The notes beneath the pieces are model-generated. The model ran no database searches, was not told where the DNA came from, and saw nothing but the letters and a program-made list of their open reading frames with translations. Shown here one piece after another: positions 52,401 through 62,836 of a DNA stretch of 64,000 nucleotides (position 1 is the stretch's first letter; each line of letters begins with the position of its first letter). Source of the stretch: Magnetospirillum sp. Lineage in GTDB: Bacteria > Pseudomonadota > Alphaproteobacteria > CACIAM-22H2. A program made the position numbers and the translations under genes. The stretch spans positions 62,001 to 126,000 of the forward strand of contig JAPZUA010000005.1 in NCBI GenBank assembly GCA_027532905.1, written 5' to 3'.

Positions 52401-55212
52401 CGGCGGTACGGGCGCCGACACGATCATCGGCGGTGCCGGAAGCGACCAGGTCAGCTATGCAGCCTCGACGCAAGGCGTTGCGGTCAATCTTGCGACGGGT
52501 CTGGGCTCCGGCGGCGATGCGGCGGGCGACGTGCTGTCCGGCATCGAAACCGTCGTCGGTTCGAGCCTCGCCGACACGCTGACGGGCAGCACGCTGGCCG
52601 ATCGCCTCGACGGTGGTGGTGGCGACGATCTTTTGGTCGGCGGTGCGGGTGCGGATACGCTCGTCGGCGGTACCGGCATCGATACGGCCAATTATAGCGC
52701 CTCGACAGCCGCCGTGACCGTGAATCTTGCAACCGGTGCTGGATCCGGCGGCGACGCCGCAAGCGACGTATTGTCTGGCATCGAGAACGTCACGGGCTCG
52801 ACGCTTGCCGATACGCTGACGGGCGATGCCAACGCGAACGTCATCGACGGCGGGGCCGGCAACGATTCGCTGGTCGGCGGTGCGGGCGCCGACACGATCA
52901 TCGGCGGTGCGGGCAATGACCAGCTCAGCTACGCAGCCTCGACCACTGGCGTGTCTGTCAATCTTGCGACCGGCCTCGGGACCGGCGGCGATGCGACTGG
53001 CGACGTTTTGTCCGGCATCGAAACAATCGTCGGCTCGACACTTGCCGATACGCTAACCGGCAGCACGGGTGCCGACCGCCTCGACGGCAATACCGGCAAC
53101 GACGTGATTGCCGGCGGTGCGGGTGCGGACACGTTGGTCGGCGGCACCGGCATCGATACGGCCGACTACAGCGCGTCGGGTGCTGCAGTCACGGTGAATC
53201 TTGCGACCGGCACAGGTATTGGCGGCGACGCGCAAGGCGACACGCTGGCCACGTTCGAAAATGTCACGGGCTCGGCCTTCGCCGATCAACTGACCGGCGA
53301 CACTGCCGCCAACATACTCGACGGCGGCGCGGGCAACGACACTTTGATCGGCGGGGCGGGTGCGGACACGCTGACCGGCGGTGCAGGCACCGACACGGCG
53401 AGCTATGCAACTTCGACCGCGTCGGTCACCGCGAGTCTTGCGACCGGTACCGGTACCGGGGGCGATGCCAACGGCGACAGGTTTACGGGCATCGAGAATC
53501 TGACCGGCGGCAGCAATGCCGACACGTTGACGGGCGACGCCAATGCAAACGTGATCGACGGCGGAGCCGGCAACGATTCGCTCGCGGGCGGCGCGGGTGC
53601 GGACACCATTATCGGCGGCACGGGCAACGACCAGATCAGCTATGCAACCTCGACCGTCGGCGTTTCGGTCAATCTCGCGACGGGCGTCGGGACCGGCGGC
53701 GATGCCGAAGGCGATGTGCTCTCCGGCATCGAGACGGTCGTCGGATCGAGCCTTGCCGACACGCTGACGGGCAGCGGCTTGGCTGATCGCCTCGACGGCG
53801 GTGCGGGCGACGATCGTCTGGTCGGCGGCATGGGCTCGGACTCGCTGGTCGGCGGTACGGGCATCGACACGGCCGACTACAGCGCATCGGCGGCGGCCGT
53901 CACGGTGAGCCTCACGGCCGGTACGGGTGTGGGCGGTACGGCACAAGGCGACACGCTCGCCACGATCGAAAATGTGACGGGTTCCGCCCTCGCCGACACG
54001 CTGACGGGCGATAGCAACGCCAACCTGCTCGACGGCGGCGACGGCAACGACACGCTGAGCGGCATGGCCGGCAACGACCGTCTGTTCGGCGGGGTCGGCA
54101 ACGACACGCTGATCGGCGGCTCGGGCAGCGACACGCTAACAGGCGGTGCGGGCACCGACACGGCGAGCTACTCGACCTCGACGGCGGCCGTCACCGCGAG
54201 TCTTGCGACTGGGCTCGGTACGGTCGGCGATGCCAGCGGCGACGTGTTCGCCGAAATCGAAAATCTGACGGGCGGCAGTGGCGCCGACAATCTGACCGGC
54301 GACGGCAACGCGAACATTCTTGAGGGTCTTGCCGGCAACGACGTGCTGACCGGCGGTCTCGGCGACGACACGCTGATCGGCGGTGCGGGCAGCGACACGC
54401 TGGCGGGCGGGACGGGCATCGATACGGCAAGCTACGCGACCTCGACGACGGCTGTCACGGCGAGCCTTGCGACCGGCCTCGGTACGGCGGGCGATGCCAG
54501 CGGCGACGTGCTGTCGGGCATCGAGAATCTGACCGGCGGTTCGGCGAATGACACGCTTACGGGCGACGGCAATGCCAACCTGCTCGCCGGCGGGGCCGGC
54601 AACGATTCGCTGACGGGCGGGCTCGGCGACGACACGCTGGTCGGCGGTGCGGGCAACGACACGTTGGCGGGCGGTACGGGCATCGACACGCTCGACTACG
54701 GCACGGCCGGCGGCGGCGTGACTGTGAGCCTTGCGGCCAACACCGCATCGGGCAGCGATGCTTCGGGCGACAGCATCAGCGGCTTCGAAAACGTCGCGGG
54801 CAGTGCCAACGCCGACACGCTGACAGGCGACGCAAATGCCAACGTGCTCGACGGGCGGGCGGGCAACGACACGCTGATCGGCGGCATCGGCGACGATACG
54901 CTCGCCGGCGGCGGAGGCAACGATCTTATCCAAGGCGGCGACGGTTCCGACCTCGCCTATTTCGGCGTCGGCATGGGCAACGACATCGTGCAAGGCGGCT
55001 TCGGCGCCAGCTGGACCGACACGATCTCGATCCAGGGCGATGTGGGCGGCCCGGGTGCGGGCGGTTGGACGCTTGCTTTGAGCGACGGCACCGTGCTGAC
55101 CGATGCGTCGGCGCACGGCACGATCGCGCTGGGCCAAGACGTGTCGGGCACGGTCGTGATGTCCGACGGCAGCGAACTCACCTTCGAAGGCGTGGAACGC
55201 TTCCAGTGGTAG
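46444..55212 (+). CDS. Giant RTX (hemolysin-type calcium-binding repeat) secreted protein
   Basis: The 2,922-residue product is a repeat protein probably exported by the adjacent type I system. Layout: Ala/Pro/Thr-rich N-terminus (1-240); Ig-like RTX-adhesin domains (240-505) with EDSQVALDVRAALGDADGSE; about 2,300 residues of repeats built on GGxGxDxLx nonapeptides and longer units; and a C-terminal secretion domain (2834-2922) ending EGVERFQW. Repeats bind Ca2+ outside the cell; a surface layer or adhesin role is likely, and no enzymatic domain was seen. An ATG at 46456 (MADPKS) is an alternative start. The gene is divergent from the secretion operon and ends before a hairpin at 55221-55242. 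Confidence 0.93.
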   Translation: MREDMADPKSTVIADEALATAQSAGLTPALPLQPQATPAPPPASIIATNATGMGSVHYGTLMGDERSFAPAPPVNDGPAIVASTIQIAQATALQGTTADDSAAANTSLATGDRLATNLESTLQTAQMRGPTRDAESAARATGPDATAAIPNADTPQGAPAAPGAGPETIAAPTLANAPADAAARAATNPTATANARAGSDTTAARPVSDAPAPAAAPARAEPLATNTTPTEPTETVAAAPLDLAAAAPTLQLANAHGTEDSQVALDVRAALGDADGSESLSVTISGVPAGSSLSAGIDNGDGSWTLSASDLAGLAFVPPADGSGRYTLSVEARATESASGDAATSTGTLYVDIDSVADQPTAVSIAVQSASGSDTVFVNGETGRVTLGAQFNDNDGSQTHSATVTVPDKLIVTDAAGGIWTPGTDGTGGTIDFSAVVGSDGRLDATFQVRAADTIPAAAIGGFAFTANSAEAGGATTSASQTAAASVATGALAVDGTVGSDNFVDSVRSEAFDGGAGSDTISYAAASDSVVVDLATGTGNRGDSYANIENVTGGSGADTLTGDANANMLSGGAGDDVLAGGGGADTLIGGSGIDTASFADQTAALTANLATGTTSTGATLSGIENITGGSGADTLTGDIGANVLSGGAGNDLLSGGGGADTLVGGTGNDTASFADQTAGLSANLATGTTSTGATLSGIENLTGGSGADTLTGDAGANTLTGGAGNDVLIGGGGNDRLVGGTGNDTASFADQTAGLTASLLSSNSSMGATLIGIENLIGGGGADTLTGNAGANLIDGGAGDDILSGGGGTNPVRPSNSVDPNNEPIVASGADTLIGGAGNDTASFADHRTGLAANLATGTTSTGATLSGIENLTGGSAADTLTGDAGANILTGGAGNDTLVGGGGADTLIGGTGTDTASFADQTAGLSANLATGATSTGATLSGIENVTGGSGADTLTGDANANVLDGGSGDDLLSGGGGADTLVGGSGTDTASFATQTAALTANLATGATSAGVTLSGIENLTGGSGADTLTGDANANLLDGGSGDDVLSGGGGADTLVGGSGTDTASFADQTAGLTANLATGTTSSGATLSGIENITGGSGADTLTGDTNANVLSGDAGDDVLSGGGGADTLIGGSGIDTASFADETASVSANLTAGTTSTGATFSGIENLTGGSGADTLTGDTSANVLSGGAGDDILTGGGGADTLIGGSGIDTASFADQTSGLSVNLAAGATSTGATLSGIENVTGGSGADALTGDANANVLVGGAGADTLVGGAGLDTADYSASGAAVTVNLATGTGSGGDAQGDALATIENLVGSNFADTLTGDANANALSGGAGDDTLAGGAGADTLTGGSGTDTASYAASTAAVNANLATGTGTVGDAAGDVYSGIENLTGGTAADILTGDANANILTGGAGNDSLSGGSGDDILVGGAGGDTLVGGAGSDTASYSASGAAVTVNLATGAVSGGDAASDVLSGIENVTGSTLADTLTGDANANMIDGGAGNDSLVGGAGADTIIGGAGSDQLSYAASTAGISVNLATGLGSGGDAAGDVLSGIETIVGSTLADTLTGSLGADRLDGNTGNDIIAGGAGADTLVGGTGIDTADYSASGAAVTVSLATGTGIGGDAQGDTLATFENVTGSAFADTLTGDTAANVLDGGAGNDTLIGGAGADTLTGGIGTDTASYATSTASVAASLATGTGTVGDANGDRFSGIENLTGGTAADTLTGDTNANVIDGGAGNDSLAGGAGADTLIGGTGSDQISYATSTTGVSVNLATGLGTGGDAEGDVLSGIETVVGSSLADTLTGSTLADRLDGGAGDDLLVGGLGSDSLVGGTGIDTADYSASTASVTVSLTAGTGVGGTAQGDTLATIENVTGSAFADTLTGDANANMLSGGDGNDTLIGAAGADTLVGGAGTDTASYSTSTAAVTANLATGTGTVGDANGDVFSGIENLTGGTANDTLTGDANANVIDGGAGNDSLVGGTGADTIIGGAGSDQVSYAASTQGVAVNLATGLGSGGDAAGDVLSGIETVVGSSLADTLTGSTLADRLDGGGGDDLLVGGAGADTLVGGTGIDTANYSASTAAVTVNLATGAGSGGDAASDVLSGIENVTGSTLADTLTGDANANVIDGGAGNDSLVGGAGADTIIGGAGNDQLSYAASTTGVSVNLATGLGTGGDATGDVLSGIETIVGSTLADTLTGSTGADRLDGNTGNDVIAGGAGADTLVGGTGIDTADYSASGAAVTVNLATGTGIGGDAQGDTLATFENVTGSAFADQLTGDTAANILDGGAGNDTLIGGAGADTLTGGAGTDTASYATSTASVTASLATGTGTGGDANGDRFTGIENLTGGSNADTLTGDANANVIDGGAGNDSLAGGAGADTIIGGTGNDQISYATSTVGVSVNLATGVGTGGDAEGDVLSGIETVVGSSLADTLTGSGLADRLDGGAGDDRLVGGMGSDSLVGGTGIDTADYSASAAAVTVSLTAGTGVGGTAQGDTLATIENVTGSALADTLTGDSNANLLDGGDGNDTLSGMAGNDRLFGGVGNDTLIGGSGSDTLTGGAGTDTASYSTSTAAVTASLATGLGTVGDASGDVFAEIENLTGGSGADNLTGDGNANILEGLAGNDVLTGGLGDDTLIGGAGSDTLAGGTGIDTASYATSTTAVTASLATGLGTAGDASGDVLSGIENLTGGSANDTLTGDGNANLLAGGAGNDSLTGGLGDDTLVGGAGNDTLAGGTGIDTLDYGTAGGGVTVSLAANTASGSDASGDSISGFENVAGSANADTLTGDANANVLDGRAGNDTLIGGIGDDTLAGGGGNDLIQGGDGSDLAYFGVGMGNDIVQGGFGASWTDTISIQGDVGGPGAGGWTLALSDGTVLTDASAHGTIALGQDVSGTVVMSDGSELTFEGVERFQW
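47975..50270 (+). repeat. RTX repeat array A, 225-bp (75-residue) period
   Basis: About ten units share ASFADQTA, NLATGTTSTGATLSGIEN, GGSGADTLTGD and GGGGADTLIGG. Equivalent points recur every 225 bases (for example near 48243, 48468, 48693 and again 49206, 49431, 49656). One unit is interrupted by a 63-base insert at 48868-48930. Confidence 0.9.
48868..48930 (+). other. 63-base unique insert within RTX array A
   Basis: Twenty-one codons reading TNPVRPSNSVDPNNEPIVASG split the GGGG-ADTL junction of one unit. The Pro/Asn-rich sequence matches no other repeat in the gene. Confidence 0.85.
50290..54940 (+). repeat. RTX repeat array B, 237-bp (79-residue) period with 1,896-bp super-repeat
   Basis: Units share SLATGTG, GDAxGD, GIENLTG, LADTLTGD and GGAGADTL and recur every 237 bases (51033, 51270, 51507, 51744, 51981, 52218 and on). 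A block starting near 50780 recurs from about 52676, an offset of 1,896 bases, which is eight units. Confidence 0.9.
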
Positions 55213-55220
55213 GGACCCGC

Positions 55221-55242
55221 CGGCGCACTTGAAAGTGTGCCG
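55221..55242 (+). terminator. Stem-loop after the RTX gene
   Basis: CGGCGCAC/GTGTGCCG forms an 8-pair stem with one G-U pair and a TTGAAA loop, 9 bases after the stop codon. It is followed by an A-rich rather than T-rich stretch, so termination strength is uncertain. Confidence 0.55.
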
Positions 55243-55255
55243 ACATGTCAAAAGA

Positions 55256-55331
55256 TGGTGGGCGCTGTAGGGCTCGAACCTACGACCCGGTGATTAAGAG
55301 TCACCTGCTCTACCAACTGAGCTAAGCGCCC
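55256..55331 (-). tRNA. tRNA-Lys (anticodon CTT)
   Basis: The minus strand folds as a full cloverleaf: acceptor GGGCGCT/AGCGCCC, T8 A9, D arm GCTC, anticodon stem GGTGA/TCACC with loop CTCTTAA (anticodon CTT), T arm with GGTTCGAGCC, discriminator A and an encoded CCA. It lies between the RTX gene and mrdA. Confidence 0.97.
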
Positions 55332-55394
55332 TCGCCGAAGCGAAGAAGAGGGCGCCGTATAGCAAAGCGTCCGGCCCTTGTCGAGAACGAATCT

Positions 55395-57269
55395 TCACGC
55401 CCCCTGCGCCACGCGCGCACCGGGCGCGGGCTGGCGCAGTTTCTCGCGTTTCATCGCCTCGTGCAGCAGATCGCGCGCGATTGGTGCCGCCACGGCCGAG
55501 CCGCCGCCGCCATGTTCGACGATGACCGAAATCGCAAAGCGCGGCTGCTCGACTGGCGCGTAGCCGACGAACAAAGCATGGTCGCGCTCGCGCCACGGCA
55601 CTTGATCAGGCTTGCGCAGGCCCACGCGCCGCTCTTCTTCGGTGATGCGGCGCACCTGCGAGGTGCCGGTTTTGCCGCCATAGGCGTAGGAAGCATCGAG
55701 GATGCGCGCGCGGAAGGCGGTGCCGCGCGGATCGTTGGTCACGCCGCGCATCGCCCGCAGCATAAGCGCCAGATGCGCTTGCTGCACGCCGATCGACGCG
55801 AAGTTTCCGGCCGGGCGGTCGATCATGCGCCGATCCTGCACGAGATCGCGCGTGAGATGCGGCACCACCGCGTAGCCGCCATTGACGAGGCGCGCCGTCA
55901 TCGTCGCGAGCTGCAAGGGCGTTGTCAGCACGTAGCCCTGGCCGATCGAGGCCACCAGCGATTCGCCCTGCGCCCAGCCTTTGCCGGTGCGCGCGAGCTT
56001 CCAGGCGCGCGTCGGGATGATGCCGGCACGTTCGCCCGGCAGATCGATCGCAAGCGTCTGGCCAAGACCGAAACGCCGGGACATCTCTGCCATACGATCC
56101 GCGCCAAGGCGCCGTCCCATCTCGTAGAAATAGACGTCGCAGGACTGCATCAGCGCGTCGATCATGTCGACGCCGCCATGCCCGCCCCTCTTCCAGCAAT
56201 GGAAACGATTGTCGCCGAGGTCCATGTGGCCCGGGCAGAAGACGCGCATTTCGGGCGCCACGCCGCTTTCGAGGGCAGCGAGGGCAACCATCATCTTGTA
56301 GGTCGAGCCCGGCGAATACATGCCCGACACGGCCTTGTTGGTCAGCGGCGCGCGGTGGTTGTTCAACAGCGCGCGCCAGGCCGGACCCGAAATGCCGCGC
56401 GCGAACTCGTGCGGGTCGTAGCTCGGATGCGAGGCCAGCACGAGCACGTCGCCGTTCGTGACGTCCATCATGACGGCGGCGGCACTCTCCTCTTTGGCGA
56501 GGCGGGTGGCCGCCATCAGCTGCAATTCGGCGTCGATCGTGAGCGTGACGTCGGCCCCCGGCTCGCCCTCGTTGCGCGACAGCTCGCGGATCGGCCGGCC
56601 GAGCGCGTTCACCTCGAGCTGCGTGTTGCCGGCCCGACCGCGCATCGCCAGATCGTAGATGCGCTCGATGCCGTTGCGGCCGACGCGGAAATCGGGAAGC
56701 TCCAGAAGCGGATCGCCGGTGAGATCGGCCTCGGCGGGCGGGGCCACGTAGCCGATCAGATGGGCCATGCTTTCGCCCTGCGGATAGAGCCGCGTCGAGC
56801 CCACGTCGATCATCACGCCCGGCAGGTCGGGCGCGTTGACCGCGATGCGGCTCACGTCCTCCCAGCTCAGATTCTCTTTGACCGTGGTCGGCAGGAATTT
56901 TCGTTTGCGCGCGACCTCGCGCATCACGCGCCGCCGCTCGGCCTCCGAGATCGGCACGATTTCGGACAGCGTGTCGAGCGTGGCCGGGATCGAGCCGGTC
57001 TGCTCGGCCACAAGTACGACGCGGTAGTTGAGCTGGTTGTCGGCCAGCACCGTGCCGTCGCGGTCGAGGATGCGGCCGCGGGGCGGCGCCAGCAGCCGCA
57101 GATTGATGCGATTGTCGTCGGCCATCATGCGGTACTTGTCGGCTTCGACGACCTGCAGATAGTACATGCGCGAACCCAGCACGCCGAGCAAAGCAAGCTT
57201 GCCCGCCGCCAGCAAGGCAAGGCGCCGGGTGAAACTGCGCTGCCGGTTGGGATCGTTGCGGGTCAGCAT
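55395..57269 (-). CDS. mrdA: Penicillin-binding protein 2 (elongation transpeptidase)
   Basis: PBP2 is the transpeptidase of the elongasome that cross-links lateral-wall peptidoglycan. The 624-residue product begins MLTRNDPNRQRSFTRR, has one N-terminal membrane helix (about 20-38), a dimerisation/pedestal region with PPRGRILDRDG, and the transpeptidase with active-site SPGSTYK, SCD and KTGTSQV. It starts 11 bases after mreD, last in mreB-C-D-mrdA. rodA, often next, is not found downstream here. Confidence 0.95.
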   Translation of the reverse strand: MLTRNDPNRQRSFTRRLALLAAGKLALLGVLGSRMYYLQVVEADKYRMMADDNRINLRLLAPPRGRILDRDGTVLADNQLNYRVVLVAEQTGSIPATLDTLSEIVPISEAERRRVMREVARKRKFLPTTVKENLSWEDVSRIAVNAPDLPGVMIDVGSTRLYPQGESMAHLIGYVAPPAEADLTGDPLLELPDFRVGRNGIERIYDLAMRGRAGNTQLEVNALGRPIRELSRNEGEPGADVTLTIDAELQLMAATRLAKEESAAAVMMDVTNGDVLVLASHPSYDPHEFARGISGPAWRALLNNHRAPLTNKAVSGMYSPGSTYKMMVALAALESGVAPEMRVFCPGHMDLGDNRFHCWKRGGHGGVDMIDALMQSCDVYFYEMGRRLGADRMAEMSRRFGLGQTLAIDLPGERAGIIPTRAWKLARTGKGWAQGESLVASIGQGYVLTTPLQLATMTARLVNGGYAVVPHLTRDLVQDRRMIDRPAGNFASIGVQQAHLALMLRAMRGVTNDPRGTAFRARILDASYAYGGKTGTSQVRRITEEERRVGLRKPDQVPWRERDHALFVGYAPVEQPRFAISVIVEHGGGGSAVAAPIARDLLHEAMKREKLRQPAPGARVAQGA

Positions 57270-57280
57270 CGCACGGGACC

Positions 57281-57796
57281 TCAGCTCGCGCCCAGGAACA
57301 GGCGCTGCATGCGACCCAGCAAGGCCGCAAGGGCCGGATAGAGCGCTATCGTCAGCGCGAATTGCGACAGCCAGATCGGCCAGCCCGGCAGCCCGCCGCG
57401 GAACGCAAAACCGAGAATAGCGGCAAGCAGCTGGGCGCCGAACGCCACGATCACGAAAGCGAGCCACACGAGCCAGAACGCCTTGCCGCGAAACACCTTG
57501 TGCTGCGACATGATCGTGGCGTGCACGAGCAGCAGTACGAAGGCGTTGAGACCGACGAGACCGCCGGACAATGCGTCGGCGAACAGGCCGATCAGGAACA
57601 CGCCCCAGGCCGGAAACAGATCGGGCCGATGGACGGTCCAGTAGAAGACCGACATCAGCGCGAAATTGGGGGCGAGCACCGCGTATTCGGGGATCGGGAC
57701 CGGCACCACCGACAATGCGACGATGAGCACGCTCAAAGCGGCGGGCAATGCGCGTTTGACGAGCCGGTCGAATTGGGCGAAGGCGGCCGCGACCAT
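57281..57796 (-). CDS. mreD: Rod shape-determining protein MreD
   Basis: MreD is an integral membrane component of the rod complex. The 171-residue product starts MVAAAFAQFDRLVKRALP and has about five hydrophobic segments, with FYWTVHRPDLFPAWGVFLIGL in the middle, the family hallmark. It lies 13 bases after mreC. The frame is open further upstream but ATG 57796 fits the family length. Confidence 0.92.
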   Translation of the reverse strand: MVAAAFAQFDRLVKRALPAALSVLIVALSVVPVPIPEYAVLAPNFALMSVFYWTVHRPDLFPAWGVFLIGLFADALSGGLVGLNAFVLLLVHATIMSQHKVFRGKAFWLVWLAFVIVAFGAQLLAAILGFAFRGGLPGWPIWLSQFALTIALYPALAALLGRMQRLFLGAS

Positions 57797-57809
57797 CTGG
57801 GCCGCGCCC

Positions 57810-58688
57810 CTAGCGCCCGCGCCGCGTCTGCGGCGGCGGGGCGGCCATCGGCAAGGTGCCGCCGGTGCCGTAGTCGACCACGCGCAGATAGTCGAGCCGG
57901 TGGAAATCGACATAGGGCTTCACGCGAACACCCTGTTCACCGTTCTGCACGACGACGCCGACCGGCAAGCCCGGCGGGAACACGCCGCCGTGGCCCGAGG
58001 TGACGATGCGGTCGCCGAGCTGCGGCCGTGCCCCCGACGACAGGAACACGAGGCGCGGCAGGTCCGAATTGTCGCCGTCGACGATGGCGCGATCGCGCGA
58101 GCCTTCGATCATCACCGGCACATGGCTGTTGAGGTCGGTCAGCAGCAGCACGCGCGCCGAGCGCTCGCCCACTTCGCCCACGCGGCCGACAAGCCCGTCG
58201 GGCGACAAGGCCGTGTGGCCTTTGGAAATGCCGTCGCGCGCACCGGCCGCAATCAGCACCGAGCGCACGAAGGCGCCGCCGGCATCGGCCACCACGCGGG
58301 CGGTAACGTAGGTGAAACTCGCCTCGGTCGAAGCGCGCACCGTATCGCGCAAGGCGCGGTTCTCGGCTTCGAGATTGCGCGCGACCTGCTGCCAATGCAT
58401 CAGCATGTTGTTCTGTTCGCGCAGCCGCACGTTCTCGGCATGCACCGAAAGCAGACCGCGGACATTGTCGGCGAACTCGTTGGCCGTGTGCACGGGCCGG
58501 GCGGCCGCATCGAGCAAGGGGACGACCGCGTCGGCCACGAGCATGCGCCCGCGCTCGATGAACGGGGCCTCGGCTTTGCCGAGCACCATAAGGCCGGCCG
58601 CAAGCCCCACCAGTCCCAGAAACGCCGTGCGCTGGGCGAGCACCCGCATCGGGGCAGCCAGCTTCAGCACGGGTCCGGAACGCTTCAT
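57810..58688 (-). CDS. mreC: Rod shape-determining protein MreC
   Basis: MreC is a periplasmic bitopic protein that links MreB to PBP2. The 292-residue product has one N-terminal membrane helix (about 18-40), a coiled coil (about 68-105, LREQNNMLMHWQQVARNLEAENRALRD read in parts) and beta domains with GDRIVTSGHGGVFPPGLPVG. It starts 7 bases after the mreB stop. Confidence 0.94.
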   Translation of the reverse strand: MKRSGPVLKLAAPMRVLAQRTAFLGLVGLAAGLMVLGKAEAPFIERGRMLVADAVVPLLDAAARPVHTANEFADNVRGLLSVHAENVRLREQNNMLMHWQQVARNLEAENRALRDTVRASTEASFTYVTARVVADAGGAFVRSVLIAAGARDGISKGHTALSPDGLVGRVGEVGERSARVLLLTDLNSHVPVMIEGSRDRAIVDGDNSDLPRLVFLSSGARPQLGDRIVTSGHGGVFPPGLPVGVVVQNGEQGVRVKPYVDFHRLDYLRVVDYGTGGTLPMAAPPPQTRRGR

Positions 58689-58695
58689 GGGCGGC

Positions 58696-61387
<2,692 letters not shown>

Positions 61388-61839
61388 CTTGGCGAATCCC
61401 TGAAAAGCCTGTGGATAAAACCCAATCCACGCAAGGTGGAAGGTTAACAGAGATAGCCCCAATCTGACCAGCGATGGGCAGGCGAGCACCGCAAAGCCGG
61501 CCAGCCACCGCAAAATTTCGCGCGACATTTGCGCGACATCGACGCGACGCCCACGCAACGCAGGCGCAACATCGACGCGACATTTCTTGATATAAGATCC
61601 TGAAAAGAAAAGAAATGTTGCATATGTCTCGGCAAAAACCCGCCTGTTGCGGATGAGCCGAAAGACCCTCTTCACTTGTCAAACAGCGCCCGGCCCGGAT
61701 GAAAAGCCGATCTGCCAAGCTTGCATCAAAAATAAGAATAAAACAAGAACAAGTGTCACGCGAAGATATTTGACCACCGTCGGGATTTCTGGACCGATGG
61801 GACGAGCTTTTTTGCCCCCCGCGGCCCCCCGGAGGCTTC
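61388..61839. other. Intergenic region between leuA and the MBL-fold gene
   Basis: About 450 bases without a supported gene. It holds a 13-base direct repeat ACATCGACGCGAC (61536-61548 and 61569-61581) in a run of GCGAC units just upstream of leuA, then AT-rich sequence near 61735. A 5' leader controlling leuA is possible. A 79-residue frame (61647-61886) has no family features. Confidence 0.5.
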
Positions 61840-62832
61840 ATGACCCGCCTGCCCCGTTTCACGTGCAGCAACGCAGATGTCGCTGAAGCGCAATGCTCGT
61901 GCTGCGGCTACGACGATCCGATCTTCGCACCCGAAGCAATAGCAAGGCGCGATCTGTTCCGGCGTGCGGGCGGGCTCGCCGGTGCGGCGGCCCTCGCAAC
62001 GCCGCTGATGGCGCAAGCGCAGGCCCCGCAATTGGCGCAAGCGCAAGCTCCGGTGCGCGAGATCGTGCAGATCGCAGGCAATGTCTATCGCTTCCGCAAC
62101 AATTTCCATTTCTCGGTTTTTGCGGTCACACCGGCGGGCGTGGTCGCGACCGACCCGATCAATGCCGACGCCGCGACGTGGCTCAAAAACGAGTTGCGCA
62201 CAAGATTCAACCAAGCCGTGCGCTATCTCGTCTACAGCCACGACCATCCCGACCATATCAACGGCGGCGAAGTCTTCGCCGATACCGCGACCGTGGTGGC
62301 GCATGCCCGCGCGCGCGACAAGATCCGCGACGAGCGCCGCCGCACGGCCCCGGTCAACATCGCCTTCAGCGAAGCGCTGACGCTGGAGCTCGGCGGCACC
62401 GTGGTCGAGCTCGAATATGTCGGGCGCAACCATTCGGACAATTCGCTCGTGGTGCGTTTCCCGGCCGCGCGCACGTTGTTTGCGGTCGATTTCATCCCGG
62501 TCGAATCGGTCGCCTTCCGCGACCTGCACGAGGGCTACGTGGAAGAATGGTTCGACTCGCTCAAGCGCGTCGAGGCGATGGATTTCGACCTGCTGGCGCC
62601 CGGCCACGGGCCGATGGGCACCAAGGCGCATGTGCGCCAGTTCCGCGAATACATGGAAACGATCCGCGACGGCGTGCTTGCCGGCTTGCGCGCCGGCCGC
62701 AGCCTCGAAGAAATCCGCCCGAGCATCGATCTTTCGAAATACGCGAGCTGGGCCGGCTACGCGCAGATGCGCGATCTCAATATCGACGGCATGCATCGCT
62801 ACTACACGCTCTTCAGCCGCCGCAGCGGCTAA
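61840..62832 (+). CDS. Metallo-beta-lactamase fold hydrolase, probably exported
   Basis: The 330-residue product has the zinc-binding motif HDHPDH in YLVYSHDHPDHINGG (near residue 130), then GRNHSDNS, AVDFIPV and APGHGPMG, typical of the SoxH/quinoprotein-relay branch of the fold. A twin-arginine-like ARRDLFRRAGG followed by an alanine-rich hydrophobic stretch (about 36-60) suggests Tat export. Unusually, about 35 residues precede it, with four cysteines (FTCSN, AQCSCCGYDD). GGAGG is well placed before ATG 61840. Substrate is unknown. Confidence 0.88.
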   Translation: MTRLPRFTCSNADVAEAQCSCCGYDDPIFAPEAIARRDLFRRAGGLAGAAALATPLMAQAQAPQLAQAQAPVREIVQIAGNVYRFRNNFHFSVFAVTPAGVVATDPINADAATWLKNELRTRFNQAVRYLVYSHDHPDHINGGEVFADTATVVAHARARDKIRDERRRTAPVNIAFSEALTLELGGTVVELEYVGRNHSDNSLVVRFPAARTLFAVDFIPVESVAFRDLHEGYVEEWFDSLKRVEAMDFDLLAPGHGPMGTKAHVRQFREYMETIRDGVLAGLRAGRSLEEIRPSIDLSKYASWAGYAQMRDLNIDGMHRYYTLFSRRSG

Positions 62833-62836
62833 GCCC

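Noticed and set aside
47975..54940. Regularly spaced repeats as a CRISPR array
   Set aside because: The repeats are in-frame coding units of 225 and 237 bases with no unique spacers.
46664..55251. Many minus-strand frames opposite the RTX gene
   Set aside because: They repeat with the period of the sense repeats and read as Ser/Pro/Val-rich strings; they mirror the RTX codons.
61647..61886. 79-residue frame with two cysteine pairs before the MBL gene
   Set aside because: No upstream ribosome site, overlaps the better supported MBL start, and no family resemblance.
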